Source: Melastoma dodecandrum
Lineage: Eukaryota; Streptophyta; Magnoliopsida; Myrtales; Melastomataceae
Length of the DNA: 64,000 nucleotides
Assembly (NCBI GenBank): GCA_029817715.1
Contig: JARUPY010000538.1
Coordinates: 9,858,001-9,922,000, forward strand
Direction: 5' to 3'
The stretch's first letter is position 1, and every line of letters begins with the position of its first letter. Below the pieces are notes generated by a model. It was not told the origin of the DNA, ran no database searches, and was given only the letters and a program-made list of their open reading frames with translations. Below are positions 1-11,965 of this stretch, piece by piece. Made by a program: the position numbers and the translations under genes.

Positions 1-560
1 CGCATAGACCGAAAAGTTTTGTACTACAGTAACCTGGTGTATACGTTAATGTGACCAACAAAGGTAACCTTCTGCCGGTCGTTTCTCTCAGGAGGTGTCC
101 TCTCCTTCACAGCAACCTATCGTGACTTCCTCTGAGACGTTTCACTCCAGCAGCGTCTCGACCTGCACGACAACCCGCTGCGACATCCGTTGCGCGATCC
201 CTCGAGATCTCGATTGAGCAAACACAAAACCCTTACCCAAGGTTCTCTTGTGTAGTCCCACGAGACTACGTTAAAAAGACACAGAACCCTTGTCCAAGGT
301 TATCCTGCACACACATAATGTTACACCACAAAAGCTAATTAATCCCGCACCTTTTATGCTCCTAGGGTATCTTCCCTTCCGGCCTACTGCACATTGGTCA
401 CGCTAGTAACCTGCCGCACGCTTCCCACCAACGTCTCCTGGAGCTTCCAACCGAGTCCCTCGTGGCCCCCGAGTCCAACGATGCAGCCTTCTGCAGCTAG
501 CGTTCCTCGTGTGTGACTAACTCAAACGAAAAGTTACAAGCCCACGCTCTCTGGATTTTA
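1..560. repeat. Dispersed repeat, copy 1 (unclassified family)
   Basis: Several blocks here recur in the same orientation at 46300-46770. Shared words include 'cttgtccaaggtt' against 'cttgtccatggtt', 'cggcctactgcac' in both, and 'aacgtctcctggagcttcc' against 'aacgtctcctccaacggt', each followed by 'aaccgagtcc'. There is no coding frame with recognisable similarity. It is probably the non-coding part (LTR or leader) of a retroelement, but the class is not identifiable by eye. Confidence 0.5.
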
Positions 561-1119
561 CAACAATGACAAACACACAAAAAACCTATCCAGAAACGTG
601 GCTGAATGTCTCTATTTGTACAAAAATAGTATAAGTGAAAATGTAGAAGGTAATTTGAACGATTAGCCTTCTACAAACATAGAAATCGAAAGATTAGATA
701 ATAATACAATATATTGTTTACAAAAAACGTTGCTCCCAGGCATATATGCATTTTCTTAATCAAATAATATCAAATAGGATTATGATATGATAAAATTTCC
801 CTGAATACTGCGTTATAGAAGGTTCTGGCTGAATCTGGTCAGCAACCTTCTGCGAATGGAAATAATCAAAGAATAGCTTCCATAATAATGAAAACTGATA
901 TCATTATGTTCAAGTCACTTAAATGAATGTATCTAGACAGATGATAATGATAAACATCCCAAATAACGGGCCTTTGTTGGTTCGATGGAACCACGGAAGG
1001 TTGGAGACAACCTTGGAGAACCTTACCATAAATATAAGATTATATTTCCCTCTATGGGAAATATAATTCCTTTTGGAATTATTTGGAAACATAATCCATT
1101 CAATTTGATCAGATTAATA
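561..1119. other. AT-rich non-coding stretch with small hairpins
   Basis: No gene is visible. Two short perfect inverted repeats built on the same word occur: GTAGAAGG at 643-650 pairs with CCTTCTAC at 667-674, and AGAAGGTT at 817-824 pairs with AACCTTCT at 844-851. It lies between two blocks of a dispersed repeat and is probably part of the same element. Confidence 0.4.
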
Positions 1120-1235
1120 TCTTGATTAAATCCTTTTTATTTGAAAAGTTCTCAATGTGAGTCGCTTCTGCAGTGTAAATGTTTGACTTCTATTAAAAAG
1201 AAGGTCAAGGCTCATCATCAAAACCTAAAACAGCT
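1120..1235. repeat. Dispersed repeat block, second motif
   Basis: The stretch around 'agttctcaatgtgag' and 'gaaggtcaaggctcatca' recurs at about 45665-45785 with scattered mismatches. At both places the companion block (1-560 or 46300-46770) is nearby, but the order is reversed: here the companion precedes, there it follows. That fits two portions of a longer element or an LTR pair. No protein similarity is recognised. Confidence 0.5.
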
Positions 1236-1540
1236 TCAAATGAAGAAGTCTTACATCTCAGCCTTGCCTTTCAAAGCCTTTTCAAAAAAAATCGCTACAG
1301 ACTCGCCAAGGTGCTATTTCATATGAGTGAGGTCCAGCAATGTCACGACCGAGTCAGTTTGGGCGAATGCCAACGTGAATTGCACTTGCATTTCCTCCCA
1401 GTTTCACACCGAGTTTGGAGGCAGCTTTACATACCATGTATTGTTAGCCCTAGTAAGTGTGCTATGAATCAGAAGAAGTTTTCAATATCAATTAGTGGCA
1501 GCCTCTCCGGTTTGGTAAGTGAAGCGAGCAATATCCTCTG

Positions 1541-1564
1541 TAGGGTTTAGGGTTTAGGGTTTAG
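1541..1564 (+). repeat. Interstitial telomere-type repeat
   Basis: The plant telomere unit TTTAGGG is present in a little more than three uninterrupted copies. It sits exactly where the adjoining Ty3 gag remnant (minus strand, 1565-2240) stops. Confidence 0.85.
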
Positions 1565-2240
1565 ACAGATGAGATATACCTTCTTCGCCTGAGAAGCTGG
1601 CGAATTCAGGTACCCGGTATCCTCTTGTTAAAGGATGGTCCCGATCGATATTCTTAGGGTAGGGAGCACAGAAGAGTTCGACCTCGTTCATGTCGTTTAC
1701 CCCTGCGATCGCGTGTTCTACTAACCTTGCAACATAATCCCTTATTTCGGGCATAAAGTCGACCGAAGCCATCTCATCCAGTGATATCGTTCCCCTTTCG
1801 TGTGGAGGTTGTGGGATGTTTCACGATGACGACGATTCCCCTCAAGGGGATGGGAGTTTGCAATTTCCACCGGTTTGTAAAAATTGTCCTTCTTACGTAA
1901 TAGATGTTCATATACAACTCGGTGGTCGTGTCTCTCAGTTGTTCCCCTATCGTTGATAACAAGTGGAGAGTGGTCGTGGTCAGTCCCTATGAAACCTGTG
2001 GAGATGTTGGGAATGTCATCGATGCCAACTTGTTTCTTCCCTTCAACTATTGACGCTCTATGGGCATCATAGTCGAACTGGCGTTTGGTAGCTGATTCAC
2101 CGTGCCCTTTGTCAGGGTGCTTATCGGTATTCCCGAGATGATCTCCAGATTTTGGACAACGAAGTCCATCTTGGAGTCAATTTTATCCATAAAAGCGTCG
2201 TACTTCTTATTGCTAGCACAAATTCTCTCCATTAAGAGTT
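1565..2240 (-). pseudogene. Ty3/gypsy gag N-terminal remnant
   Basis: On the minus strand the broken reading shows a short coiled N-terminal piece (start near 2232, 'MDKIDSKMDFVVQNLE'). Toward 1570 it shows the gag signature 'YPKNIDRDHPLTRGYRVPEF' followed by 'FSGEEG'. This block (a Y/P-rich run, then GYxxPxFxxFSGE) is typical of gag proteins of plant Ty3/gypsy elements just before the Retrotrans_gag domain. The reading has several stops and frame changes and ends at the telomere-type repeat, so the gag core and everything downstream are missing. I call it a gypsy fragment with fair confidence; the lineage cannot be stated. Confidence 0.6.
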
Positions 2241-2753
2241 AGAGGGTACTTCGAGCACGTCGGAAATCTTTGGCACTACGAGCAACCAGTACTCAGTGGT
2301 TCATTTTGTTTGGGCGTGTGTGGTCATGTTTAAATGAAAGAGGAAGAAGGCAAAGGAACGATACCTTAAGCGGAAGCACTTATGGAAGCCATGTACAATG
2401 CCTTCGGTGAAAACAAGATCACAAGAATGCTTAAATGCCAAATGTTGGAAAGCTTGAAGATAAAATGACTATATGTCCGTCAGTAGAGAGGTGTGTGCAT
2501 ACCTAAATAAAGACCCTATTTATACGATGCTAGTCCTACGTGAATACGGAAATAAAATATTGTACATGTGACCAGTTGTTATGTTGCCAAATTTCTCGGA
2601 ATATATTCTTTCCATCCGGGTGACCTTGGCAACTATTCCCTTCCAAGTCCCTAGATTTTCCAAATCATTCCATGACAACTGCTGACCGACCATATCGCCT
2701 ACTAGCTGTAGAGTTTTCTTGATCCCCAAGCTGACCATCGCTCGATGCTATTT
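2241..2753. other. Non-coding, no recognisable feature
   Basis: No supported gene. It is upstream (in minus-strand sense) of the gag remnant and may be its leader. Confidence 0.4.
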
Positions 2754-2913
2754 GTAACCCTCGTCGCCTGGCATCCTCCATCGCTTGGTAATTGTTTCGC
2801 CCACAAGTCTTTGCCTGGTGTCTTTCCGTAGCTGTAACCCTCGTCGCCTGGCATCCTCCATCGGTTGGTAATTGTTTCGCCCGCAAGTCTTTGCCTGGTG
2901 TGTTTCCGTAGCT
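2754..2913. repeat. Tandem duplication, two 80-bp units
   Basis: Two adjacent copies of an 80-bp unit begin at 2754 and 2834 with 'gtaaccctcgtcgcctggca'. They differ at only a few positions (for example 'cgcttgg' against 'cggttgg' and 'cccacaag' against 'cccgcaag'). Confidence 0.9.
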
Positions 2914-4318
2914 GCCTCCCTCGAAAGGCTTGTACGTTTTGGCCCGCATCATGGACCATTGGTCCATAGATAGCACCGAGATGTAATTTTTGTTTCTAAA
3001 GAGAGGGTTAGAAATAAACTCAGATGACTCATAACTCCACACTTTCTTCACAAGCACCCATAGTTCTACCCCATCTCCCTCCACCCACTCCCCTTCGTTC
3101 CTCGACCAGCAACCTCCTTCTTCTTCCATTGCATCGCATGATAAACGCATCCCTTCCATTGGAGGTGAAGATTTTGATTATTCATTTCACAAGCAATGGG
3201 CAAGGAGAGTACTTAGATTGAGACGTAATAGAATGAAATCATCATGTATGGATGTTGATATGCACGTCATGCATTATATAATGACATTCCTCATACACCC
3301 GATCAGTGCACATCGCGATTCAGTAACGGAGGACCATCTCGAGGACCATTGTGATTCCGTAACGGAGGACATGCATTGGATTACTTACATGAAGGTATTT
3401 GTCTTGGTATTGGTAATTGGATGTTATGATATATGATGAATTCGATATATACTAAGTAAGACCAAAATGTCCAGGTTATGGTACTGCTAGATTTTGTTAG
3501 CGTACTCTAGCATGTTTGTGGGGTTTATCCTTCCAAGTCCATTGACATTTTGCAGGAAGATAGTAAAGTCACGATGAATAAATGTACCAAGTACACTTCC
3601 CGTGAGATCCCAAAGAACATAGCCAAATTCACTAACATCTATGTCCCACTTATCATGCTGATGGTTTTGAAAGTGTTTCACTCGTAAATGATAAACTTTT
3701 CTGGCAGCAAATGTTACAAGAGCATGTCCGTTGTGTCTACCGAAATGAAGGGTTACAGAACAACTACTATTGTTTCCAAAGGGTGTGAACAGAGGAATAT
3801 AGAGAGTACTCAGACCATTCTCAATGTGTTATACAGAAACCAATACTCTCACCGCATTAAGATATGGCAAAGGATGACCAAGCACCACAATATTAAACCA
3901 ATCACCTGCATTACTGGGGGATTTTGTTGGGTTGAAATGATGAGCAGCTTCCCCATTGCCGAACCATGGTATCTGTTTGCTATTGCCTTGTTCAATGATG
4001 AAAAGAAAGTTCAGAAGATGAGAGAAAGTATTACCGCAAAACTTGATTTCGAACGGTTTATGTCATGGACATGCACGAGACATCCTTCTTAACAGGTAAC
4101 TAGGCAACCCATTACCTCTGAAATCAAATCTTACAGGTGTCCACGAAAATCTACCCTTCTTTACGTTATGAGAAAGGGCATTTTAACACTATAAAACCAT
4201 TATGCATAGCTACAACTAACCCCAAATCTCATAAGATTACGTGACTTGAGACCAAATCTCGTAAGCTCATGTGGTTGTCTAGGCGTTTTTGGGACTAAGC
4301 TTCCAAATAGGCATTATA
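2914..4318. other. Unrecognised stretch with weak open frames on both strands
   Basis: Open frames occur on plus (3688-4092, 134 codons) and minus (3487-3681, 64 codons, containing 'KWDIDVSEFGYVLWDLTGSV'). Neither matches a family I recognise. The minus frame reads more protein-like (aromatic residues and a G/N-rich end) and may be an old TE or gene fragment. No splice or start context supports a real gene. Confidence 0.25.
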
Positions 4319-4860
4319 GAATTCACTGGATTGCTTGATTTTTCTAAAATGAAGCAATCCGTTGAATACTAGATTGCCTGTAAACAATATACTACTTGCA
4401 ATCCGACCATGTTCTACCGGATTGCCTGTAAATGCTCTATTGCCGACAATTCGGCCTTGTTCTGGCTATCCTACTTCTGCAGGCGAACCAATTTGGCGCT
4501 AATTGTTCGAACAGGCAATCCTGAATTCATTGGATTACTTGTAAACGCTATCTTGCCGGCAATCCGGCCATGTTCTGGCGATCCTCCTTCTCCAGGCGAC
4601 GCGATTTGGCGCTAAGTGTCTGAACTGGCAATCTTGAATTCATTGGTTTGCCTAATTTTTCCAAAATGAGGCAATCCGGCGAACAACGGATTACCTGCAA
4701 GTGTTCTACTGCTGGGTATCCAGCCTTGTTTCGGCGATCCTGCTTGTCCAGGGGATGCGATTTAGTGTTAAGTGTCCGAACAAGCAATTATGAATTCACT
4801 GGATTGCCTGATAACTTTCTATTGCCGGTAGTCCTATATTGGCAAGATCTCCGGCAAAGG
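4319..4860. repeat. Degenerate tandem repeat rich in 'ggcaatcc/ggattgcc'
   Basis: Units start with 'gaattcactgg' or 'gaattcattgg' at 4319, 4523, 4636 and 4792 and share 'ccggcaatccggcc', 'tgttctggcgatcctnctt' and 'gcgatttggcgctaagtgt' blocks. Unit lengths differ (204, 113 and 156 bp) through internal deletions. The complementary words 'ggattgcc' and 'ggcaatcc' alternate, so the strand can fold back. Related words recur at about 36150-36400. Confidence 0.75.
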
Positions 4861-5239
4861 GAGGCAAATTTTAAGCATGTCCGACACGCCATGCTCCATC
4901 GACACTGGAGCTTTAAATATAACGCGTGTCTAGTAGAGGCCATTTGTGAGGCATTCAATAAGTAGTTCAAAGGGCATTTCAAGTGGTTGGTGAGCCACAT
5001 TCATTACACTCATATAATAGCCTCAATGCAACAACACCACACATCTCATTTCAATTCATTGGAAATGTTCTACGATAGGCAAGCATATTTGAAGGAAGTT
5101 GTAGATGGATTAATCTTACTTTGTGTTTTAACAATCCAGATGTTGCTAGTCGTTTTCTTTACTTTTATGCAGAAATAAAATGTTTTAACATGCGGAAACA
5201 TAATCAAAGGCGTGTACATTTTGGTGAGATTGTCATGCA

Positions 5240-6990
5240 TAAATGGGTATTCTCGTGAAAGGCATACCCCGATTACATATGCTTCAAAAGATGGGTGATT
5301 TTAAATATGGTAGAGGTACATCTCATGTAGGTTGTAGTGTTAGTTTCAATATAAATAAGGTTGATCCATGTTCATGGGAGATGACAAGTATATTTCTAGA
5401 TCATAACTACAACTGCAACCCAACCACCCAGTCTTGTTTTATGAAGATGAATCGATTTTTAACAGATGTCACTCTTCAGAACGTTACAAGCATGGCTTCG
5501 ACTAGAACGAGGAAATGTTATATTATCAACTATTATGCTATGATATGCGGTGGGAACTCAAAAGTTGGATTTACACTAACTACTCCATCATACGTCGATG
5601 TAGTATTGTCTTATCTTTTGGCCTAGAATTTGGAAGATTGCGCCATGACATTGACAACCTATGTTAAGGATGGCATGTTAAGTCGATATTATTGGGCTAA
5701 CAGCAGAAGTAGATTGGATTATATGTGTTACATGATGATTGTATTTGTTGGTGTTAATCATCATCATCAAAAACTGGTGTTTGGAGCTAGACTTCTTGAG
5801 ACATAGAGCACTGATGATTATTGTTGGTTATTGGAGAATCACACGGCGGCCATATGCAGTAAGATGCCTGTCGGCATCGTTACAGATTTAGACAAGGCGA
5901 TTCGTGCATGCAGCATTTACAAGGAACATGGATAAATATGCAAGGAGGAAGGACATATTTCGAAAATTGAATTTATTCATGCATAAAAATAAATTCATTG
6001 AAAAGATGGAAGAAGAGTGGAGTAATTTCACAAAGACGGAGCACTTACAGAATAATCGATGGTACACATTTCTATATCATAGTAGACATACTGGCGGGAA
6101 GCAAATCTTCGAGGTACCTTTTGGGGCGAATTGAGGGGCACACAACGATGAAGGGAATGCACATGTATATGAAAGGTTATGTGAAGCCATCTCATAAATT
6201 TCATGAATTTCTTCAGCACTATGATAGAGCTACCAGCGACTTGCATCACAAGGAACTTCAAGCATATTACGAGAATGGCCAACGAAGACCAACAATGACC
6301 ACGTTAACGATCATTGGAGAACATGCATAGTCGATATATACATTGAAATCTTTCCAACGAGTTCAACAACAAATACGAATACTGGCCTTGTACTATGTAA
6401 GTGCCTGTCATATCGAATTGGTTAAGCATGCTTACAATGTTGTCCATTATGACAATCCAGGAAAGGCGACAAAAGTATTCACAATTGTCAGGTCCAAAGG
6501 ACTTACTTATGATTGTCCTCATTATGAGACCTAAGGATTTCCAAGTGTTCATTCATTGATGTATCTAAAGTGAAAGGTTATTGTCAAATTCCACAAAAGA
6601 TCATTTTCATGATGATGATTATAACACATACGGGAAATCAATTGAAGACGCTTGACACGGAGCACTAATGGCAGCTTGTAGCAGCTTGTCATATTATGGA
6701 TCACATTCTCACGAAGCATTTGAAAAGGCATCATGTGTTATTGGTGATTTAACTCATGAACTGCAGTCAATGATGATAGCTAAGCAAATCACAGTTGGAG
6801 ACGATGCAAAACTGCATAGGAGGAGAACTCGGAAATCAATCCTAGCGGAAGTACCTTACACACAAGTTGCGTTCGACAGGGATGTCATTGGATTTGAGAA
6901 GGAAATTGTTGATTGTACATTTCAAAATGATGACTCGAGTATAAAGTCGGACTATGAAGGTGCTGGATCACAATATGCTTGGATCCAAAG
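5240..6990 (+). pseudogene. FAR1/FHY3-type MULE transposase pseudogene
   Basis: Broken plus-strand reading in several frames. In order: remains of a FAR1-type DNA-binding region (about 5310-5450, with a 'DHN' motif like the family's DHNH); the transposase core with 'YYWANSRSRLDY' near 5690 and the family hallmark 'VFVGVNHHHQKLVFGARLL' near 5740-5800; then 'IVTDLDKAI' near 5880. After a frame change come the 'MHMYMKGYVKPSHKFHEFL' block (6155-6210) and a decayed SWIM region near 6480-6530. FHY3/FAR1 proteins derive from MuDR-class transposases; unbroken relatives act as transcription factors or transposases. Here one stop interrupts the core near 5806 and several frameshifts separate the blocks, so no product is expected. 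The tail 6668-6994 is open but not diagnostic. Confidence 0.8.
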
Positions 6991-7979
6991 TTGATGCAAT
7001 GTGGGAAAAAGTGAATAAGTGCTAGGATCAAAATTTTAAGACAATGTCACGAGGAGGCATTGCGAGGAAATCCTTACTTTTTATTCTAATGAGAGATTTG
7101 CATTTCCTCATTGCTCCTTGTAAAACAGTAAAGCTAATTTGTGTATGTTTTTCCTTACTTCCATAGTTTTAGCCTCAAATTTTAGGACTTCAATTTCATT
7201 CCTTGCCTGATCTAATATAGATATGTCTTGCAATTAAACATCAACAGTATGACCACATATGTCAATTGCATATAATTTAAGTAAGAATAACAAAGTATTA
7301 GTGGCATCTTCCCACGTCCACAATTTCAATTAACAAATCTTTCATCCGTAACTAGTTCAAGAAGAACATTTTGTAATCATCGCTTAGCCTAGATACTGAA
7401 GGGATAAATAACAAAGATGGTAATCTAAGTGTAAGGAGAAACCAATGGTCGTCAATACCGTTCTCCCGTTGATGTCTTCATTCCGGATAACCAATGGCCA
7501 ATTGTTCATGGTAGGCCACACAATCCCAAGGTTTTCCTTCTTAAGAAAGGCTTCGACAAATGTTATTGATAAGGAAGATGCAGAGCCTTATGATTGTTTC
7601 CTTGCCATGCATATTACTATTGACCTTAGACAAGTTGTCAAGGACGTATATTTTCTGTTCAAGGATGTTTATCACGGTTAAGATCAAATGCGAAACACCA
7701 ATATTAACAAGGATTGATAACTGTAAGTGAACAACAACAAACGTTACGAGTTATTACATAACCCATTAACTTGCAAACACATCAATAAAAACCCTCTACC
7801 TGTTTAAAACCTCCTAGCGGACCAATTTGTGCACTGAACATTTTATATTGGTGAGACGAGCGAGCTTTGTATAAAATAGGTATTTTTTTCACACTAAGAT
7901 GATCCGACAAAGTTCTGTCATAGAAGCTAACAATATCAACGGACGACAAACGTAAATACTCCATAAGTATAATGAGCAC
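6991..7979. other. Non-coding, AT-rich
   Basis: No supported gene. A 78-codon plus frame at 7445-7681 has no recognisable motif. The stretch separates two transposase remnants of different subfamilies. Confidence 0.4.
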
Positions 7980-8513
7980 ATGAAAAAACATGCAGTGAAA
8001 TGGGTGGTGAAACCATCCATTACTGAAAAGTTTGAAGTTTCAATGCCTTTGGCCGAATCAGATAGGTTCTTAGTTGACCTAAAGGCTAGAAGCTGTAGCT
8101 GTAGAAGTTGGGAATTACATGGCATTCTGTGTACACATGCATTGTCCTGTATTTTGTACATGAAGAGAAGGGTAGAGGATTATATTGATCCCTATTTCAA
8201 AATGGACACATATCGACAAGCCTACATGCATGTTCTGGAACCACTAGAAGGCTGCAAATTCTGCCCAAAGGTAGAGGACGATCCAATTAGGCAACCTCCC
8301 TATAAGAAGTTGCTTGGAAGACTAAGGAAACAAAAAAGAAAGAAAAGCAAAGAAGAGGACCCAAAGACAGGCTCAGTTCAGTTGAGTAAGAAGGGACTTG
8401 GCATGATATGTAAACAATGTGGCAACTGGGGACATAACAGGAGAAGTTGCAAAAGACAACCATCATCTCAAACATCGTCACAGCTAGTAAATTCGCCACC
8501 AACCCCTTCCTAA
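7980..8513 (+). pseudogene. MuDR-type transposase C-terminus (SWIM plus zinc knuckle)
   Basis: An uninterrupted 177-codon frame from ATG at 7980. Residues about 35-60 carry a SWIM zinc finger with the CxC...CxH pattern ('CSCRSWELHGILCTHA'). A conserved stretch follows, then a Lys/Arg-rich segment (about 100-125), and a CCHC zinc knuckle 'CKQCGNWGHNRRSC' (CX2CX4HX4C, about 140-155) before a short Ser/Pro tail. This is the standard C-terminal order of plant MuDR transposases. The catalytic core, which should lie upstream, is absent, so the frame is a 5'-truncated remnant although it has no stop of its own. A small exapted SWIM/zinc-knuckle protein is possible but unsupported. Confidence 0.8.
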
Positions 8514-9159
8514 CGGACCACAGAAGCTACAGAAGAAATAACATTCAACTATCCGCATTATGGTATGAAATAACAGCCTTTATTGTATATTTTAACATTC
8601 TTCTAATACTAGATTGGTTGCAATCAGTCGAGTTTCCTATGTTTATACATGTTCATTTCTCCTTCATCGTGCGTTGAACATCAAATATACTCTAAATACA
8701 TCATAGTAGTTGTCTATAGAGATTCAGATGGAAAGGATAACGGTTTTAAAATGATATGATATGACATTTACACCAATTAGAGTGTTTTCGAATGACCCTC
8801 GTATGTTTGGGTTCGGATCTGTCTGTCGGCAGTTCACTCTTTCACTTGTAACTTGAGTTATAGAACTTGTATTGACCTGAAACTTGCACCATTAGATACC
8901 TGACTTGAAGAGCTTTCTTTTAAGTATAAGTAGACTAATTTTCATGAATTAGGCTGAAAGTTACACTTACTTTTCTGAGAGGTAGCAAAACTGTCGAAGG
9001 TTGAGAGTGCTTGATTATATGCCACTAGAGCATTCTTAAGTGTGTAATCTCTTCTCTTTGCCTACGCACCACTGTTTGATACTCCCCGGCATATCTCAAC
9101 AAACCGAACCGCGGACAAGGACAACTGGCACTACACAAGAACAGGGAGAATCATAAAAC
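8514..9159. other. Non-coding, no recognisable feature
   Basis: Flank of the transposase remnant. No terminal inverted repeat or gene was found by eye. Confidence 0.4.
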
Positions 9160-10985
9160 TTTCTTTACCAAGCTAAACGAGATTATATGAGCTGACTTTA
9201 TTGGCATCCTTTGTTTCGTGAGCAGTTACCACAATATCCGATCATGACAACCAACGTTTCGAACCAAAGTACCTTCATTGTCAAAACAATGACACACATG
9301 AAAGGGAGTAGTTGTTCCTTGATCAATACTTATCTGGCTTACTTGTCTCACCCTCCATGCTTGTCTCATAAGTACATGAGCATCCTACGCAAACAATGAA
9401 GACAAACAATCAAATTTCAAGCTAAAGCTTGGAAACATACTTCATCAACGAACTTTTTCATATCCCTAAAGAGTAAACTGGGCTACAAGAGCTCATCTCA
9501 CGAATGATGCAAAACTCTAATGACAAATGTGGCGGTGGCAAAGCTTCAAGCCAAATACTTGTTGTAGTTTCGTCAATCATTCGATTCCATCGGACAAAGA
9601 CGAAATGGCGAAATCGTATACAAGGGAAGTATCAATACTCTACTTCACCTTTCTTACATGTCAAATTACAAGAACAAGTTTCATTTCCACTCTAAAAGAA
9701 AACAAGCCGCACAAACTCACTTGTTTTCTCGCCATCTATTTGATAGGTACTTAAGCAACCTTATACAATAGACACAAAAGCAACATTTTCGTCAACCCTT
9801 TGATTCAAGAGGAAAAAGATTCAATGACAAACACAAAAGGGAAGTAATGAAACTTTACTTCACCTTCCTCATTAACGAAGTTACAAGCGCAAACTTTATT
9901 TCTACTATGAAAGAAAATAAGTGGCACGAAGTCACTCATTTTCCGCCCTCTGTTTGATAGGTCCATGAACAAACTTATACAATAGACATAAGGCAAGAGT
10001 AGCAGCTTCATCAATCCTTCGATTCCCATGGACGAAGATGAAATGACGAAATCATATGAAAGAGAAGTATTAAAACTCTACTTCACTTTTCCTATAAATA
10101 AATTACATGAGCAAATTTTGTTTCTGCTCTAAAAGAAAGCGGGTCGCATGAACTCACTTGTTTTCTTGCCATCTGTTTGATAGGTACATGAACAACTTTA
10201 CACAATGGACACAAGGCAAGAGGAACAACTCGTCAATCCTTTGATTCCTCGGACAAAGAAGCGCTGACGAAGCTACATGAAAGGGAATATTAATTCACTT
10301 TTAATACTTTCTCTAAATAACAAGTTACATGAGATTACTTGTTTTCAGCCCTTTGACGAGTGTAGGTATATGAAAATCCTTGCATTACGAACAATGATAC
10401 GGGCGGTCGGGTGGAAATTTCGAATCAAGATTCAAGATTGCTTTTGTTATCGCCAAGGATGATTACATTAATTCAATTCTAATACTTTCTCAACGGAAGA
10501 AATTATAAGAGCTCACTTATATTTTGGCTTTTAGCGAGTGCATGTACATGAACAAAGGCGCGGGCGATTGGGTGGAAAATTTGAGCCTAAGCGTCAAGAT
10601 TACATTTGTTGTCACCAAGGATATCCATACCAAAAGGGAATATTATCTACACTACTCTCTAGCAAAATTTCTCATCATTTCCCGGCTGGAGTCATGCCTC
10701 AATTTCCCCAAGTTGGCGTTAGTTACACAAGCCGCATTCCCCAACGAGTGCCAAATACACAAGCATATTCTTCCCCAAGGGCGGCCAAGATGAACATCTC
10801 AATCCCATCACCCCAGCAAATACTCAACTTTAGTATTATCACCCCAAGTGAAAGCCAAACTACATGAGATGACTTCGTCTCCGTCCATTATTAATTGTGT
10901 AGGCACATGAACATTCGTACAGTGCAGTACAAACTCCTTGACAACGGCACGGGTGGTCGGATGGAAGCCGTTTCAAGTCCAATCA
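9160..10985 (+). repeat. Decayed tandem array, unit about 219 bp
   Basis: The junction motif 'cgtcaatcnttcgattcc' recurs at 9571, 9790, 10009 and 10231, giving spacings of 219, 219 and 222 bp. Each unit carries in order '...aaagangaaatgacgaaatc', 'gggaagtattaaaactctac', 'aaattacatgagcaaa', 'aactcacttgttttc', 'catctgtttgataggtac' and 'atgaacaactttacacaat'. Less regular units with the same words extend on both sides (9160-9570 and 10260-10985, the latter with 'gggcggtcgggtggaa'). Short open frames inside are by-products of the repeats. Confidence 0.8.
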
Positions 10986-11413
10986 CAAAGAACATGTCTG
11001 GGGCATGAAAATGCAAACACTTGCCCTCGAATCTTGCACAAGAGTACCTACCACCTTAGTACGATGTCTCTAAAGAGGTTTGCGTACCTAAACGTAATCA
11101 TTTCTTAAGCATTCTCACGCCTATTTGCATACATTCCTTATGAATTTTCACATTAAGAAAATTTTTCTGGGCGGTTCAAATACTATGAGGGTTCACACAT
11201 AAATGTTCTAAACCATCTCCTAAACACTTACCTAGAGAGATGAGTGCAAATACTATGAGGGTTCCCACACAAATGTCTGGAATGATAATGAATTCTTTGA
11301 TAAAAGATGCTCAAACCAGGATGGGATTAAGCATTTATTCTCTACTCCAAACATAGAACATCAATCGTTGCTAACCCCTTCAAGCCAAAGTCGAAGTTCT
11401 TGTATACACTACT
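10986..11413. other. Non-coding spacer with a short direct repeat
   Basis: Only a short duplicated word is seen: 'caaatactatgagggttc' near 11177 and again near 11243. No gene. Confidence 0.45.
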
Positions 11414-11965
11414 TGATATAACGACCATCGACTAGAGCTGTCAAGTTGCTTTTCATTGACTAACTTACACTTCATTCGAAGCAAGGGATCCGTCGAAGCA
11501 AGCTTGGTCGAAGCAAGTCTGGTCGAAGTAGAAGCAACCTTGCATTGAAGACACATTGATTGTCAAACCACCCAGGCCTCCACTTTCTTGCATTTAGTTG
11601 CATTCATTCCCAATAAGCCATTATGACTAGTATTAAGTTCTACATGCATTTAGTTGTTTTGTTATTGCATTTAATTTCTTTTCTTTCCAAGGCCACTATA
11701 TAAGGTGCTTTTGTAACTCACTAGAGACAACTTTGATTATCAGATTATAAACCATTTGTAAGACTTTGTCTTATGTCCGAAGTGAGTGGATTCTCCTTCA
11801 ACCTCTTTCTTCATTTGGAGAATTCCAAGTGCGGATTGAGTTGAGCATTCAACCGGTGGTAGTGTTTCTGTATCCTCCGCTTTGTTCCTCACCCTCGTCT
11901 TGTCATGGTGGTGTCTCTGTATCCACGGTCAAACGAGTCTCTCCCTTGTTCCGGAGCTGACCTTT
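11414..11965 (+). mobile_element. Ty3/gypsy LTR fragment, plus orientation (family A)
   Basis: Starts 'TGATATAACGACCATCGAC', matching in reverse the LTR at 20390-21130, whose minus strand starts 'TGATATAAGGACCATCGAC'. It carries the same U3 words ('gactagagctgtcaagttgct'), a TATA-like 'ctatataagg' near 11698, and the same downstream block ('agactttgtctt', 'gaagtgagtggattctcctt', 'gtggtgtctctgtatccacgg'). The expected 3' end ('...cccgtatca') is missing, so this is a 3'-truncated solo LTR. An open frame at 11766-11960 lies inside the R/U5 part and is not a gene. Confidence 0.8.

Noticed and set aside
2665..3159. 164-codon frame, minus strand
   Set aside because: Built largely on the two 80-bp tandem units. 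No recognisable domain.
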